A DNA stretch of 64,000 nt. It comes from JAWXUU01 sp044426045. Its GTDB lineage: Bacteria; Bacillota; Clostridia; Christensenellales; CAMQZB01. The stretch covers positions 1-64,000 of the forward strand of contig JAWXUX010000005.1 in assembly GCA_044426045.1 (NCBI GenBank). The letters are read 5' to 3'. Shown in pieces: positions 7,466-17,600 of the stretch (its first letter is position 1; every line of letters begins with the position of its first letter). A program made the position numbers and the translations under genes. Below the pieces are notes generated by a model. It saw only the letters and a list, made by a program, of their open reading frames with translations. It had not been told where the DNA came from and ran no database searches.

Positions 7466-8515
7466 ATGACATTAAGTGACGTACTCGCAGCGTTTGGAGC
7501 TGTGTTCGATGCGGTGACTGAAGCGATATTTGCAATGAGTTTTGGGTTTGCAATGGTTCCGTCAGCACTAGCATTTTTGGTTGGTATCATAGGTTGTTTG
7601 GCATTCAACTCGGTTGTTCCGATTTCTTTCCAAGCAGAAACAATAACAATGGCAGGTTCACTTGGCAGAAACACACGTGAAAGAATTTCAATCGTATTTT
7701 TCAGTGGTATTTCAATGGCTCTTATCGGTGCTTTTGGTCTTTTGAGTCAAATCGTGGCATTCGCAGGTGAAGATATCATCTACGCAATGATGGCAGGTGT
7801 TGGTATCATTTTGACAAAGATATCTATTGACCTTGTGAAAGAAGATATCGCAGTTGGCGCGTCTTCAATGGTCGCAGCAATAGCTACATATATTTTAACA
7901 GAAGACCTTGTGTATACAGTGATGGTAGGTGTTATCATCTCAAGTGTTGTAGCATATTTCTTTGGCACACATCCAGAAATCAAAGATGAAAATAAGAAAT
8001 TCGTATTGCAAAAACCAATCATGAATCTAACAGTTTTGAAAGGTGCACTTGCAGTTATTTGTATTTCAATTGGTGGAAATATCGCCTTTGGCAGCATAAC
8101 TGCAGATATCGCAGGCACAACAGCAAACGCAGATCACATCTCAATATATTCTGGTATCGCGGACGCAGTTTCTTCAATCTTTGGTGGTGCACCAATTTCA
8201 GTTATCATCTCACCAACAGGGGCAGCGGATAACGCACAACTTTCAGCAATTATTTTGATGGCAATTATGGGTGTGATATTGATCACAGGACTATTGCCAA
8301 AAATTGCTAAATTCATTCCAGTACAAGCAATCTCAGGAACATTGTTTGTTCTTGGTGCAATCCTAACAACACCAGAATACGCACAACTTTCACTTATGAG
8401 CGAAGGTTCAAATGTGATGGCATCAGGTATCACAATGGTTGTTACAGCGGTTTCAAACCCATTCTTTGGCTTGATTTCAGGTATATTTGTCAAGATGATA
8501 GGATTTGTGTTGTAA
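7466..8515 (+). CDS. NCS2/AzgA-like permease
   Basis: This 349-residue, highly hydrophobic protein has about ten membrane segments with short loops. The segment VISPTGAADNAQLSAIILMAIMG and the split-helix pattern resemble nucleobase-cation symporters of the NCS2/AzgA group, but the protein is about 80 residues shorter than typical members. AGAGAGG precedes the ATG. Lying between the hydrolase and the DUF1989 genes, it probably imports the operon's nitrogen-rich substrate (guanylurea, biuret or guanidine-like). Substrate assignment is inference. Confidence 0.7.
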   Translation: MTLSDVLAAFGAVFDAVTEAIFAMSFGFAMVPSALAFLVGIIGCLAFNSVVPISFQAETITMAGSLGRNTRERISIVFFSGISMALIGAFGLLSQIVAFAGEDIIYAMMAGVGIILTKISIDLVKEDIAVGASSMVAAIATYILTEDLVYTVMVGVIISSVVAYFFGTHPEIKDENKKFVLQKPIMNLTVLKGALAVICISIGGNIAFGSITADIAGTTANADHISIYSGIADAVSSIFGGAPISVIISPTGAADNAQLSAIILMAIMGVILITGLLPKIAKFIPVQAISGTLFVLGAILTTPEYAQLSLMSEGSNVMASGITMVVTAVSNPFFGLISGIFVKMIGFVL

Positions 8516-8558
8516 GTTAATATAATAAAAACGTAAATAAATTGATAAGGAGAAAATT

Positions 8559-9278
8559 ATGAACAAGATTTTCACAAAAGAATTCAAACCAGGCGAAAAG
8601 TGGTCAGGTTTGATTGGCAAAAACAAGTATATTCATTTCAAAGCACTTGGCGACAACGCAAACGTTGCAGTCTTGCTTTATAACATGCTTGACACATCAG
8701 AAAAATATAACATGCCCGATTCGTTGAAAGCACAATACACAGCTCACCTCACTCGTGGCAATGTTCTCATGAGCGACAACGGCAGAGTGCTTGCCAGCAT
8801 AACAGAAGATAGCCTCGGTTGGCACGACACAATTTGCGGACACACAACAAGAAGTATAACTGATGAAAAATATGGCGTGACAAACTATCAACACCAAAGC
8901 GACAGCTATTATAAATGTGGTGAAGAAAACTTCAAAGTCGAACTTATCCGAAACAATATGGGCAAACGTGATTTGATGCCTTGTGTGAATCTTTTTTCAA
9001 AAGTTTTTGTTGAAGAAGATGGAAGTATGCATTATGATATTGAGCATTGCAAAAAAGGTGCAACTGTCACTTTGCGAACAGAAATGGACGTTTTGATTGT
9101 TGTTTCAAACACGCCAAACCCACTTGATCCAAGCAAATCATATCCTTCAGTTCCAATAACAATGGAAGTTTTTGACGCACCAAAAACTGACCTTATGGAT
9201 GAATGCGTGAACAAAAGAACTGAAAATTATAGAGCGTTTGAAAACACTTGGGATTATTATAATCTACTTGGCAGATAA
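8559..9278 (+). CDS. DUF1989 protein, carboxyguanidine deiminase subunit-like (first)
   Basis: The 239-residue protein belongs to the DUF1989 (urea carboxylase-associated) family. It keeps the signature GWHDTICGHTT with a probable metal site, and the later segments NLFSKVFV and DVLIVVSNTPNPLDP. Paired DUF1989 proteins form carboxyguanidine deiminase, which converts carboxyguanidine to allophanate and ammonia. AAGGAG precedes the ATG, and the second family member starts 10 bp after the stop. No urea or guanidine carboxylase gene is present in the operon, which is unusual for this pair. Confidence 0.85.
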   Translation: MNKIFTKEFKPGEKWSGLIGKNKYIHFKALGDNANVAVLLYNMLDTSEKYNMPDSLKAQYTAHLTRGNVLMSDNGRVLASITEDSLGWHDTICGHTTRSITDEKYGVTNYQHQSDSYYKCGEENFKVELIRNNMGKRDLMPCVNLFSKVFVEEDGSMHYDIEHCKKGATVTLRTEMDVLIVVSNTPNPLDPSKSYPSVPITMEVFDAPKTDLMDECVNKRTENYRAFENTWDYYNLLGR

Positions 9279-9288
9279 GGAGAAGAAT

Positions 9289-9939
9289 ATGTACGGATTT
9301 ATTGAAAAAGATAGCGAACTTCAAATTGAAGATGCAATATATAATGAAGTGGTTGAAGCGGGACTTGGTTGGATGCACGAACTCAAAGCAGGCCAAACAT
9401 TCAGAATTTTGGATATGGAAGGCAACCAAGCAGCCGACACAACTTTTTATGACTTAAAAAACCCAGAAGACCACTATGGAGCAGTGATGACAATTGTTAT
9501 GCAACAAAATATCTACCTCACAACAGGCAGTATTTTGCGTGCAGAATCAGGAAAAGCACTTTTGAAAATCACAGCAGATAAAACTGGCAGACACGATACA
9601 ATCGGGGGCGCTTGTTCTTCACAAAGCAACACAGTCAGATATTCAAGGGATAAAAGATATATGCACAACTGTCGAGACAGCTTCATGCTTCAACTTGCAG
9701 ATTGTGATATGGATATCAAGAAAAGAGATTTGGCACCAAACATCAACTTCTTTATGAACGTGCCAGTAACAAAAGAAGGTGGACTCAAATTTGATGATGG
9801 GGTTTCAGCTCCAGGCAAATATGTTGAAATGCAAGCTATCGAAGATGTAATGGTTTTGATAAGCAACTGTCCACAGCTAAACAATCCTTGCAATGCATAT
9901 AATCCAACGCCAGTACGTTTGTTGATTTGGGATAAATAA
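9289..9939 (+). CDS. DUF1989 protein, carboxyguanidine deiminase subunit-like (second)
   Basis: This 216-residue paralogue has GRHDTIGGACSSQSN as its metal-site segment, plus GNQAADTTFYD, NINFFMNVPV and VMVLISNCPQLNNPCNAYNP, all typical of the family. The start at 9289 is chosen because AAGGAGAAG lies just upstream; the open frame extends to 9238 inside the previous gene, but without a ribosome site. With the first DUF1989 protein it should make a heteromeric deiminase that feeds allophanate to the enzyme encoded next. Confidence 0.87.
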   Translation: MYGFIEKDSELQIEDAIYNEVVEAGLGWMHELKAGQTFRILDMEGNQAADTTFYDLKNPEDHYGAVMTIVMQQNIYLTTGSILRAESGKALLKITADKTGRHDTIGGACSSQSNTVRYSRDKRYMHNCRDSFMLQLADCDMDIKKRDLAPNINFFMNVPVTKEGGLKFDDGVSAPGKYVEMQAIEDVMVLISNCPQLNNPCNAYNPTPVRLLIWDK

Positions 9940-9948
9940 GGTGATGAT

Positions 9949-11649
9949 ATGACATATTTTCCAAACAAACTCAGCATAACTTGGATAAAGCAAGCATATA
10001 GTGCAAATCAAATCACTCCAGCAGAGCTTTTGCAAGAAATCATCAAAAGATCAGAAGCCGTCAGTGATAAAAACATTTGGATAACACCGCCATCAGTGGA
10101 ATTTTCTATGCCATACATAGAAAATCTTCCGAAAAACAAAGCTGATTTTCCACTTTGGGGAATTCCTTTTGCAATAAAAGATAATATCGACCTTGCAAAT
10201 GTGGCAACAACTGCGGGGTGTGCAGAATATGCATATACCCCAGAAAAATCTGCTTTTGTTGTTGAAAAATTGATAAAAGCTGGTGCTATACCAATCGGAA
10301 AAACAAACCTCGACCAATTTGCAACAGGTCTTGTGGGAACAAGAAGCCCATATGGCGAAGTTCACAACGCCCACGATGCGGAATTGATCAGTGGTGGTTC
10401 AAGTTCAGGCTCGGCGGTTTCTGTCGCACTTGGTCTTGCAAGTTTCGCTCTTGGAACAGACACAGCTGGTTCTGGCAGAGTTCCTGCCATGCTAAACACA
10501 CTTGTTGGTTTCAAACCTCCACTTGGTTCTTGGTCAACATCTGGCGTAGTCCCTGCGTGTGCAAGCTTGGATTGCGTGACTGTTTTTGCAAGTTCTCTTG
10601 AAGAAACTCTTCTTATCGATAGTGTTGCAAAAGGATTCGATGCAGACTGTGCTTGGTCAAAATTCTATGAAGAAAAAGGCAAAACCGCACCAAAGAAAGT
10701 TTATCTTCCAAAAACTCAGCCAAGGTTTTTTGGTAGGTTTGAAGAAATCTATAAAGCAAAATGGGAAAACACAGTGAAACGCATTTTGTCACTAGGTATG
10801 GAAGTTGAATTTATTGATTATGACATGTTTGAAAAAGCAGCCTTAATTTTATATGAAGGTGCATATGTCGCTGAAAGATGGGAAGACTTGAAAGATTTTG
10901 TTGAGTCAAACGAAGGTAAAACTTTCCCTGTCACAGAACAAATCTTGAGGTCGGGTTCAAAAATTGAAAATACTGCTGCAAAACTTTTTGGAAATTTACA
11001 TGAGTTGCAAAGTTATAAGCAAAAAACAAAAGTTCTTTTGAAAGATGCTGTCATGATCATGCCAACAGCTGGCGGAACTTTTTCTCGTGATGAAGTAAGG
11101 GAAGACCCAATAAAAACAAACAGTTTGATGGGACTATATACTAACCATTGTAACTTGCTTGATTTGTTTGCAATCGCAGTTCCAGAAAACAGCAAAGATA
11201 AATCAAAACCGTTTGGCATCACAGTGTTTGGTCTTTCGGATGCAGAAAACATCGTGACGCAATTTTGTGGCGAATTTCTCGCAGATGAAAAGGTTACTCT
11301 TGCAGTTTGTGGAATCCATAAACAAGGCAGAGCATTGGAATATCAACTTCTCGAACTTGGTGGAGAGTTTCAAAAACATACAACAACAGCAAAAGAATAT
11401 AAACTATATCAGTTGGCAACAACCCCTGTGAAACCTGGACTATTCAAAACAGCAACAGGTGGCGAAGAAATAGAAATTGACATCTATTCGCTTCCGAAAT
11501 CTAAACTTGGAATCTTCATGGATAACGTGTCATCCCCACTAAATATAGGCGATATAACAACAAAAGATGGAGAAACAGTAAAATCTTTCCTCTGTGAACC
11601 ATATGCCCTAGATGGTGCAAAAGACATAACAAATCAGAAGAAATTCTAA
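9949..11649 (+). CDS. atzF: Allophanate hydrolase
   Basis: The 566-residue protein has an N-terminal amidase-signature domain with the Ser-cisSer-Lys triad (K77 in PFAIKDNID, serines of GGSSSGS at 149-155, S175 in DTAGSGR) and a C-terminal AtzF domain (about 440-560: MLAVCGIHKQGRALEYQL-like region, KLGIFMDNV). It hydrolyses allophanate to ammonia and carbon dioxide. The length matches standalone AtzF rather than urea amidolyase. AAGGTGATG precedes the ATG, 10 bp after the DUF1989 gene. It is the last gene of the operon and is followed by a terminator. Confidence 0.92.
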   Translation: MTYFPNKLSITWIKQAYSANQITPAELLQEIIKRSEAVSDKNIWITPPSVEFSMPYIENLPKNKADFPLWGIPFAIKDNIDLANVATTAGCAEYAYTPEKSAFVVEKLIKAGAIPIGKTNLDQFATGLVGTRSPYGEVHNAHDAELISGGSSSGSAVSVALGLASFALGTDTAGSGRVPAMLNTLVGFKPPLGSWSTSGVVPACASLDCVTVFASSLEETLLIDSVAKGFDADCAWSKFYEEKGKTAPKKVYLPKTQPRFFGRFEEIYKAKWENTVKRILSLGMEVEFIDYDMFEKAALILYEGAYVAERWEDLKDFVESNEGKTFPVTEQILRSGSKIENTAAKLFGNLHELQSYKQKTKVLLKDAVMIMPTAGGTFSRDEVREDPIKTNSLMGLYTNHCNLLDLFAIAVPENSKDKSKPFGITVFGLSDAENIVTQFCGEFLADEKVTLAVCGIHKQGRALEYQLLELGGEFQKHTTTAKEYKLYQLATTPVKPGLFKTATGGEEIEIDIYSLPKSKLGIFMDNVSSPLNIGDITTKDGETVKSFLCEPYALDGAKDITNQKKF

Positions 11650-11668
11650 ACTAAAATGATAATAAAAA

Positions 11669-11711
11669 CCGTGATGGAATTGCTGCAAGTCAATTCTATC
11701 ACGGCTTTTTG
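11669..11711 (+). terminator. Terminator of the DUF1989 operon
   Basis: A 14-bp stem (arm CCGTGATGGAATTG, one wobble) at 11669-11682 pairs with 11691-11704 and is followed by CTTTTT. Confidence 0.88.
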
Positions 11712-12194
11712 TGTTATAATAAATTCAGAGGAGTTGTTGTTGATCGGAAAGTCAATTTCCTAAGGATAGCGACAATTTTTTTATGATACTCATTTTTTCC
11801 ATTTCGTGTTGCATTCGTGTTGCATTTTATTGTACGTGTGTCAATATTTATGTACCTGAGTACATAAAGTTGTACTGTAGTAAAGGTCTACAACCCCGAT
11901 AAACAAAGGGATTGGGCTGATTCCCTTAGTTTATGCGGGCTGTAGCATCTTTGTTCGAGAAGCTACGCTTCGAGAACGGGATTGCAAAGCAATCCATCCC
12001 TCTTTCTCCGCCATATAAGTCCCATTAAATGACACATTTCCATTTCGTGTGATATTTATTTTAAAAACTTTTTGCAATTTCTATTTTTGTCATGATATTG
12101 GCATATGGAACACATATATTTTATATGATATATTGTAGAATGAACTAAATTTTTGCAATTTATATGTTTAAAAGGGGATTTTATAAAATAATCA
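11712..12194. repeat. Non-coding region with repeat and palindromes, right copy
   Basis: No gene is supported here. It holds two CGTGTTGCAT units (11805-11828, a 24-base match to 5582-5605), a perfect 9-bp inverted repeat (arm TTTATGTAC, 11847-11855 with 11860-11868), an imperfect 24-bp inverted repeat (11888-11911 with 11922-11945, 20 of 24 paired, arms starting CTACAACCCC and ending GCGGGCTGTAG), and small palindromes in 11957-12001 (GAAGC facing GCTTC; GGATTGC facing GCAATCC). The right arm near 11921-11947 resembles 5491-5516. Confidence 0.7.
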
Positions 12195-12228
12195 AAAAGG
12201 AAAGAGGGTGAAAACCCTCTTTCCTTTT
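12195..12228. terminator. Perfect 15-bp hairpin, possibly a bidirectional terminator
   Basis: The stem arm AAAAGGAAAGAGGGT (12195-12209) pairs perfectly with 12214-12228 around a GAAA tetraloop. The core matches the hairpin at 5768-5790. No gene ends near it on either side, so it may be a relic or part of a repeat family. The next 280 bases hold nothing recognisable. Confidence 0.7.
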
Positions 12229-12508
12229 CATATAATATGACCTCCAAATATAAAGCTTTTACTGTTATTTTATGTTGATTCATCTTATAGTCGGATGAAA
12301 TTAAAAAGTCAAGTATGAAGATTTTGTGAAAATCATAATCAAGTTGTGAGAGCGAATGATGCATATAATCGTAGAAATAGAATTTCAGTATAAATATTGA
12401 CTTTGTTTATTTGTGTGAAATGATTATCAGGAAAAAGAAATTTATTCGTTCCATAAATGGCACGGGTAAGCAAAAATAAATTAAATTAAATAAATTTAAC
12501 TTGCTTGC

Positions 12509-12559
12509 TTGACTGCTAGTACAGAAAGTGGTATATTAATCTTAATTAGTCATAACTAA
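12509..12559 (+). promoter_or_regulatory. Promoter with operator-like inverted repeat
   Basis: The -35 box TTGACT (12509-12514) and -10 box TATATT (12532-12537) have 17-bp spacing. An inverted repeat TTAGT-CATA-ACTAA (12546-12559) covers the start site and could bind a repressor. It drives the two methyltransferase genes. Confidence 0.7.
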
Positions 12560-12575
12560 CTAAGAGGGATGAAAT

Positions 12576-13184
12576 ATGAAAGATAATTCAAACAAAAAGT
12601 TTTGGGATAAAGTCGCTAGCAAATACAGCAAATTTATGAAAAACAACACAGAAACTTTCGAAAAGTCTTCAGGTTTGTTTGCCCCATATTTGAATAAAAA
12701 TCAAAAAGCTTTAGAAATTGCATGCGGAACAGGACAGTATTCAACATTGCTTGCAGATAAAACTGCAAGCTATCACGCAACAGATTTTTCAGAAAAGATG
12801 GTGCAAATATTCCAAAAAAGCTACCAAGGGGATAAAATAACCTTTGGGGTGGAAGATGGAGCGAACTTAACTTTCCCAAACGAGACCTTTGATGTGGTTG
12901 TGATTGCAAATGCACTTCACATCATGCCAAATGCTGATGTGGTGGTTGCAGAAATCAAAAGGGTTCTGAAAACAGGTGGACTGATTATCGCTCCAACGTT
13001 TACACGAGCGGATGAAAAATCCCTGCGAATGAAGTTTTTGTCGCTGATTGGTTTTAAAACCTATAAAGAATGGACAAAATTCCAGTTCGAAAATTATCTG
13101 GAAAAGCATAGCTTTAAAATGGTATTTTCTGATGAAGTGAAAGCAAAACCACTTTCAGAATGCATTTTGATTGCTAGAAAATAA
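12576..13184 (+). CDS. Class I SAM-dependent methyltransferase
   Basis: The 202-residue protein has the SAM-binding motif I ALEIACGTGQYS (about residues 46-57), an acidic motif II region, FPNETFDVVVIANALHIM (motif IV) and LKTGGLIIAPTF (motif VI). This is the Methyltransf_11/25 type, usually acting on small molecules. The substrate is unknown. AAGAGGG precedes the ATG. It is co-transcribed with the next gene, also a methyltransferase, 29 bp downstream. Confidence 0.85.
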   Translation: MKDNSNKKFWDKVASKYSKFMKNNTETFEKSSGLFAPYLNKNQKALEIACGTGQYSTLLADKTASYHATDFSEKMVQIFQKSYQGDKITFGVEDGANLTFPNETFDVVVIANALHIMPNADVVVAEIKRVLKTGGLIIAPTFTRADEKSLRMKFLSLIGFKTYKEWTKFQFENYLEKHSFKMVFSDEVKAKPLSECILIARK

Positions 13185-13213
13185 TAAAATTCATAAAAAG
13201 GGGGAATAGAGAA

Positions 13214-14017
13214 ATGAATAACGAAAAATTTAGTGGAGTAGATGATACGCTTTTCATACCACTTGCAGCAAGGGTGTTGGGGTCAACAAGATTTCCGCAA
13301 TACTTTCATGACAGAAAGTCACTAGAGTTGCAAAATTTATCGCAAGTCACTGCCGTCAACGATCAAAGTTCGGAATACACTATGCTAGCTTCAGTTGCAA
13401 GGTATAAAGAGATGGATAAGATTGTAGCCGAGTTTTTGGATGAAAGCAAAGACAGTGCAGTTGTCAACCTTGGCGTAGGTTTAGAAACAATGAACTATCG
13501 ACTATCTGAAACAAAAGGAACTTTCTATCAACTAGATTTTCCAAATGTTATTGATTCAAGAAGGGAACTGCTTGGAAAGGCTGATAATGAAGTGTATTTG
13601 CCATATAACATTATGGATTTCGAGTGGACAAATAACCTGCCAAAAGATAAGCCAATATTGCTTGTTGCGTCAGGCGTTTTCCAATATTTTCAACCGATTG
13701 AAGTCAGTCAGTTCATTTCAGCAATGAAAGAAACGTTCGCAAATGCTGAACTACTGTTTGATGCGACAAACGAAGAGGGTATAATGTATGCCCAAAAGTA
13801 CGTCCAAAAAACTGGCAACACCAGTGCAATGATGTATTTTTATGTCAATGATGGCAGTGAATTTTGCAAACAAGAAAATATAACTCTAATAAAAGAGCAA
13901 CCTTTTTTCACCCAAGCAAGAAAGCAATTAAAAAAGCTAAAAATCTACACACGCATAGCAATGCGAGTAGTCGACAATAAAAAAAGAGCAGTAATATTTC
14001 ATGCGAAAATAAAATGA
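13214..14017 (+). CDS. LCMT/TcmP-type O-methyltransferase
   Basis: The 267-residue protein matches the leucine carboxyl methyltransferase (PPM1/TcmP) family: SSEYTMLASVARYKEMD, then VVNLGVGLETMNYRL as the SAM-binding motif, then YQLDFPNVIDSRREL, and ILLVASGVFQYF. These enzymes methylate carboxyl or hydroxyl groups of polyketides and other small molecules. GGGGG lies upstream of the ATG. A terminator follows at 14098. Two unlike methyltransferases in tandem suggest modification or detoxification of one compound, but no other biosynthetic gene is adjacent. Confidence 0.8.
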   Translation: MNNEKFSGVDDTLFIPLAARVLGSTRFPQYFHDRKSLELQNLSQVTAVNDQSSEYTMLASVARYKEMDKIVAEFLDESKDSAVVNLGVGLETMNYRLSETKGTFYQLDFPNVIDSRRELLGKADNEVYLPYNIMDFEWTNNLPKDKPILLVASGVFQYFQPIEVSQFISAMKETFANAELLFDATNEEGIMYAQKYVQKTGNTSAMMYFYVNDGSEFCKQENITLIKEQPFFTQARKQLKKLKIYTRIAMRVVDNKKRAVIFHAKIK

Positions 14018-14097
14018 TTCTTAAAATGTGTTGGCAGATTGTTTCATAAACTTTTGCGTTTTGCTCCAAATCCTCAGTAATTTATATCATTTGTAAA

Positions 14098-14125
14098 AAA
14101 GCAAGTTTCAACCCTTGCTTTTTTT
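14098..14125 (+). terminator. Terminator after methyltransferases
   Basis: An 8-bp stem (arm AAAGCAAG) with an 8-nt loop runs into a T run. Confidence 0.8.
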
Positions 14126-14148
14126 AATTTTAAACTTAAGGAGAAATC

Positions 14149-14202
14149 ATGTACAAAGACCCAGAAAAACAACTTGTTAACATCTCTTGGCATACATGGT
14201 GA
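14149..14202 (+). pseudogene. Seventeen-codon frame with a good ribosome site, gene-start remnant
   Basis: AAGGAG lies before an ATG that opens MYKDPEKQLVNISWHTW, followed by TGA. The strong start with immediate termination looks like the first codons of a gene whose remainder was deleted. It could also be a real micropeptide. No family is recognised. Confidence 0.35.
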
Positions 14203-14477
14203 AATTTTGCGGAAATAAATTGCAGGATTTTACTATGGTATCAAAATATTCCATGCAAACTTCATATTTATTCTATAATATTATTGTATATTTTTATCCA
14301 ATTTTGTATTTTAAGGCGCTTGTTTAGTGTAATCTATTGTGTACGCACGAATAACAATAATATACACATATGTAAAAATCATTCATATATATGATTGACT
14401 TAGACATATACACCCATGTGTATACAAAAAAAGATTAAAATAGTTGAAAATTCTAGTATAAATTGTCTGAATTTATA
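14203..14477. other. AT-rich upstream region of the giant surface protein
   Basis: No gene is present. A 7-bp inverted repeat (TATACAC at 14407-14413 with GTGTATA at 14418-14424) and a related ATATACACATATGT near 14352 may be operator half-sites for the promoter at 14478. Confidence 0.45.
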
Positions 14478-14506
14478 TTGACAGCAGTCTAATTTTGTGT
14501 TACAAT
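14478..14506 (+). promoter_or_regulatory. Strong promoter of the giant surface protein
   Basis: The -35 box is the consensus TTGACA (14478-14483) and the -10 box is TACAAT (14501-14506), with 17-bp spacing. It is followed by a leader of about 90 bases with GAGGAGAAGG before the ATG. Confidence 0.8.
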
Positions 14507-14605
14507 GTCATTACATTAAACATCAAAAAAATCCATGTTTAATATTGCAAATAATTTTTGCACTGCAAAAATTGATATAGAAATTACAAACGAGGAGAAG
14601 GACTT

Positions 14606-17600
14606 ATGAAAGGAAAAGAGAACAAACTATTTTTAATTATGCTAGCACTTGTGCTAGCTTTTGCCCTATTGCTCACAGGAGCAGAAGTGGTTTTTGCGGA
14701 AACTGCAGCGGACACTGAAGCTATAGAATACGTCGCAGTCGATATTGATGGGGGGGGGTTACCATTACCCCTACTGACAGCACTCTCTCGGGTGAAAATT
14801 GGACTGAGTTGACGGCTTCAAACTTGGAAGAAAGTGATTATTCCCTTTCAAGTGGATACTACTATCTATCAAGCGATATCACAACAACAAAAACAATCAC
14901 AATTCCAGAAGGAAGCACAGTATATCTAACCCTCAACGGTTACGTTATCGACGGAGAAGCATCATCAAGCAACACATTTTCTGTTATCACGGTTAATGGC
15001 ACGCTCAACCTTTATGGAAGTGACAAAACTATCGGCTATGCGACAGGTGAGGGTATGAGTTTTGCATACACAACTGGCGATACTAATTCAAGTAAAGATA
15101 ACTACTACGCAATCACAGGCGGACTAATCACAGGCGGATATTCCGCACATGGATCAGCAGCTGGCGGTGGAATCACAGTTGCTGGCACATTGAACATGTA
15201 CAGCGGAACAATTGCGGGCAACTATGCCTACGGCGATACTGAGTTAACAGATGGCGGTGGCGGTGTCAGCGTGAATGGTGAATTCAATATGTATGGTGGT
15301 CAAATAACAGGCAACCAAGCTCGTCGCGAAGGTGGCGGTGTATTTGTTTCTAATAATAGTACATTCACATTATACGGTGGCACAATTTCTCAAAATAAAG
15401 CAGGCTGGGGCGCAGGTGTGATGAACTTCGGCACGTTTACTATGAAAAATGGATATATCATCAACAATACTGCCGAGAGAGATACAAGCGCTAATCCGTC
15501 ATACGGCGGTGGTGTTCACAATGAATACACAGGCACATTCACAATGACTGGCGGTGAAATTTCCGGCAACTCAGCAACATATGGCGGTGGTCTTTACAAC
15601 GAAAACACATTCGAAATGAGTGGCGGTAAAATTGATTCAAACACAGCAACGGCAAATGGTGCTGGTGTCTATTCGTACGACGGTGAAGTGAGCGTTTCTG
15701 GAACCGCGGCTATTTCTTCAAACACAACACAAAACAGTGGTGATGGTGGTGGAATATATGCATATTCAAGCGAAGTGAACGTTTCTGAACAAGCGACTAT
15801 TTCTTTAAACATATCGGAAGGCGCTGGCGAGGGCGGAGGAATAAGCGCTTTCGCAAATAGCACCGTGACAATAACAGGTGGCACAATATCTGAAAACAGT
15901 GCTAAATACGGAGGCGGTGTTTTCGCTACTGCTAGTACAGTTGAAATTTCTGGAGAAACATCTATTTCTTTAAACACTGCAACATATTCTGGTGGTGGTA
16001 TTGCTGTGTACGTAGGCAGTCAACTTACCATTTCTGAAAGCGTGACTATATCAGATAACAAGTCATCTAGTGGCGGTGGTGTTTGTGTTGATGGCAGTAC
16101 TTTCACGATGACAGGTGGCAAAATATCTGGAAACGACGCAGATTGGGCAGGCGGAGTTGATCTAACTAATTCTGCAACAATGATAATGAGTGGTGGCGAA
16201 ATATCTGGGAATACCGCAGATTATTATAACGGAGTTGTGCTATACGGCTATTCAGAATTGAAACTCTCGGATGATCCTATTATTTCAGGCAACACAGGAA
16301 CTAATGGAGTAACGCAAAATGTCGTTGTATGCAGTGGAGGAATGTATATTTCTAGTGCGCTAACTGACGGTGCAAGCATTGGGGTTGCAAAGTATACTTC
16401 ATATCCAACAGTGACTGGAACTAGCTATACATTATCCGCAACAGATGAACTGTATATCACAGCTGATGATTCAAGCTATAAATATGCGATGAATGCAGAG
16501 GGCACAGCAATCACAGCACAACTACTTGAAGATGATGAACTTGAAATAGATTCTTCAATGTATGAAACTTTTAAAGACTATTACAGCGATACATATAGCA
16601 CTTATAGCAATCACTCTTGTTCAACACTCTCAAACGCACAACCAATCCTTGGAACAGAAGTGTATTCTGGCGTGCAATATTATATTATCGGCAGTGTTGA
16701 TACAAGTGGCAAGATCACAGGCGTAGAGAAAGTGGTTTCTGTTTTGACTTCAGGCAACTACTATCTTGCAGCCGATTTAACTCCAACCCAAACAATAACA
16801 ATTGAATCAGGACAAACTGTAAGTTTGTGTTTGAATGGCAAGGATATCACCGCACAAGCAACAACTTTAAGCAGTTATTCTGTCATCACAGTGAACGGCA
16901 CATTCAACCTTTATGATTGCACGAACGATACCGCAGGTTCAATCACTGGTGGAACTGGTAATATTATCAGCAGTTATCCAAGTGGTGGTGGTGTCTATGT
17001 GGATTCAGGTGCTTCGTTCAATATGTTTGGCGGAAAGATAACAGGAAATGAATTGACACCATCAGATAGTCATGGTGGACAAGGCGCCGGAATCTATGGA
17101 TATAATTCAACAATAAAAATTTATGGTGGAGAAATATCAAATAATACAGTATCTGGCAGCGGATACGGCGGTGGAATATATTCCGCAGGCATCCTCGGAA
17201 TTTATGGTGGTGAAATCTCTGAAAACACTGCACCAGTCGGCGGAGGAATTTTCTCTTATTCAACAGTCACAGTTGAGCCACTGTCTCAAACCGACACAAT
17301 CAAAATAAAAAATAACACTGCAACAAACGGTGCAGGTGGTGGAATATGGTCTTCATCTACAGTATACCTATACGGTGGTGAAATCTCTGGAAATACGGCG
17401 CGCACAGTTGGTGGTGGTGTATATTGCTTCAGTGAAGTGAGAGTTTCAGGCGCGCCAAAAGTGACTAGCAACACAGCTGGTGAATCGGGCAACAAAACGG
17501 ACAACAATGTGTATGTAACATCAAACCAATATATCACTATCGGCACGCTTGCTGATGGTGCAAAAATCGGCGTGACTAAGGCTGGAAACACAGGTAAAGT

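Noticed and set aside
12056..12364. 102-codon minus-strand frame
   Set aside because: It crosses a perfect 15-bp hairpin, has no ribosome site and no recognisable domain.
14606..14812. Separate 68-residue secreted peptide
   Set aside because: After the poly-G run the frame has no sensible composition, while the other frame continues a coherent surface protein.
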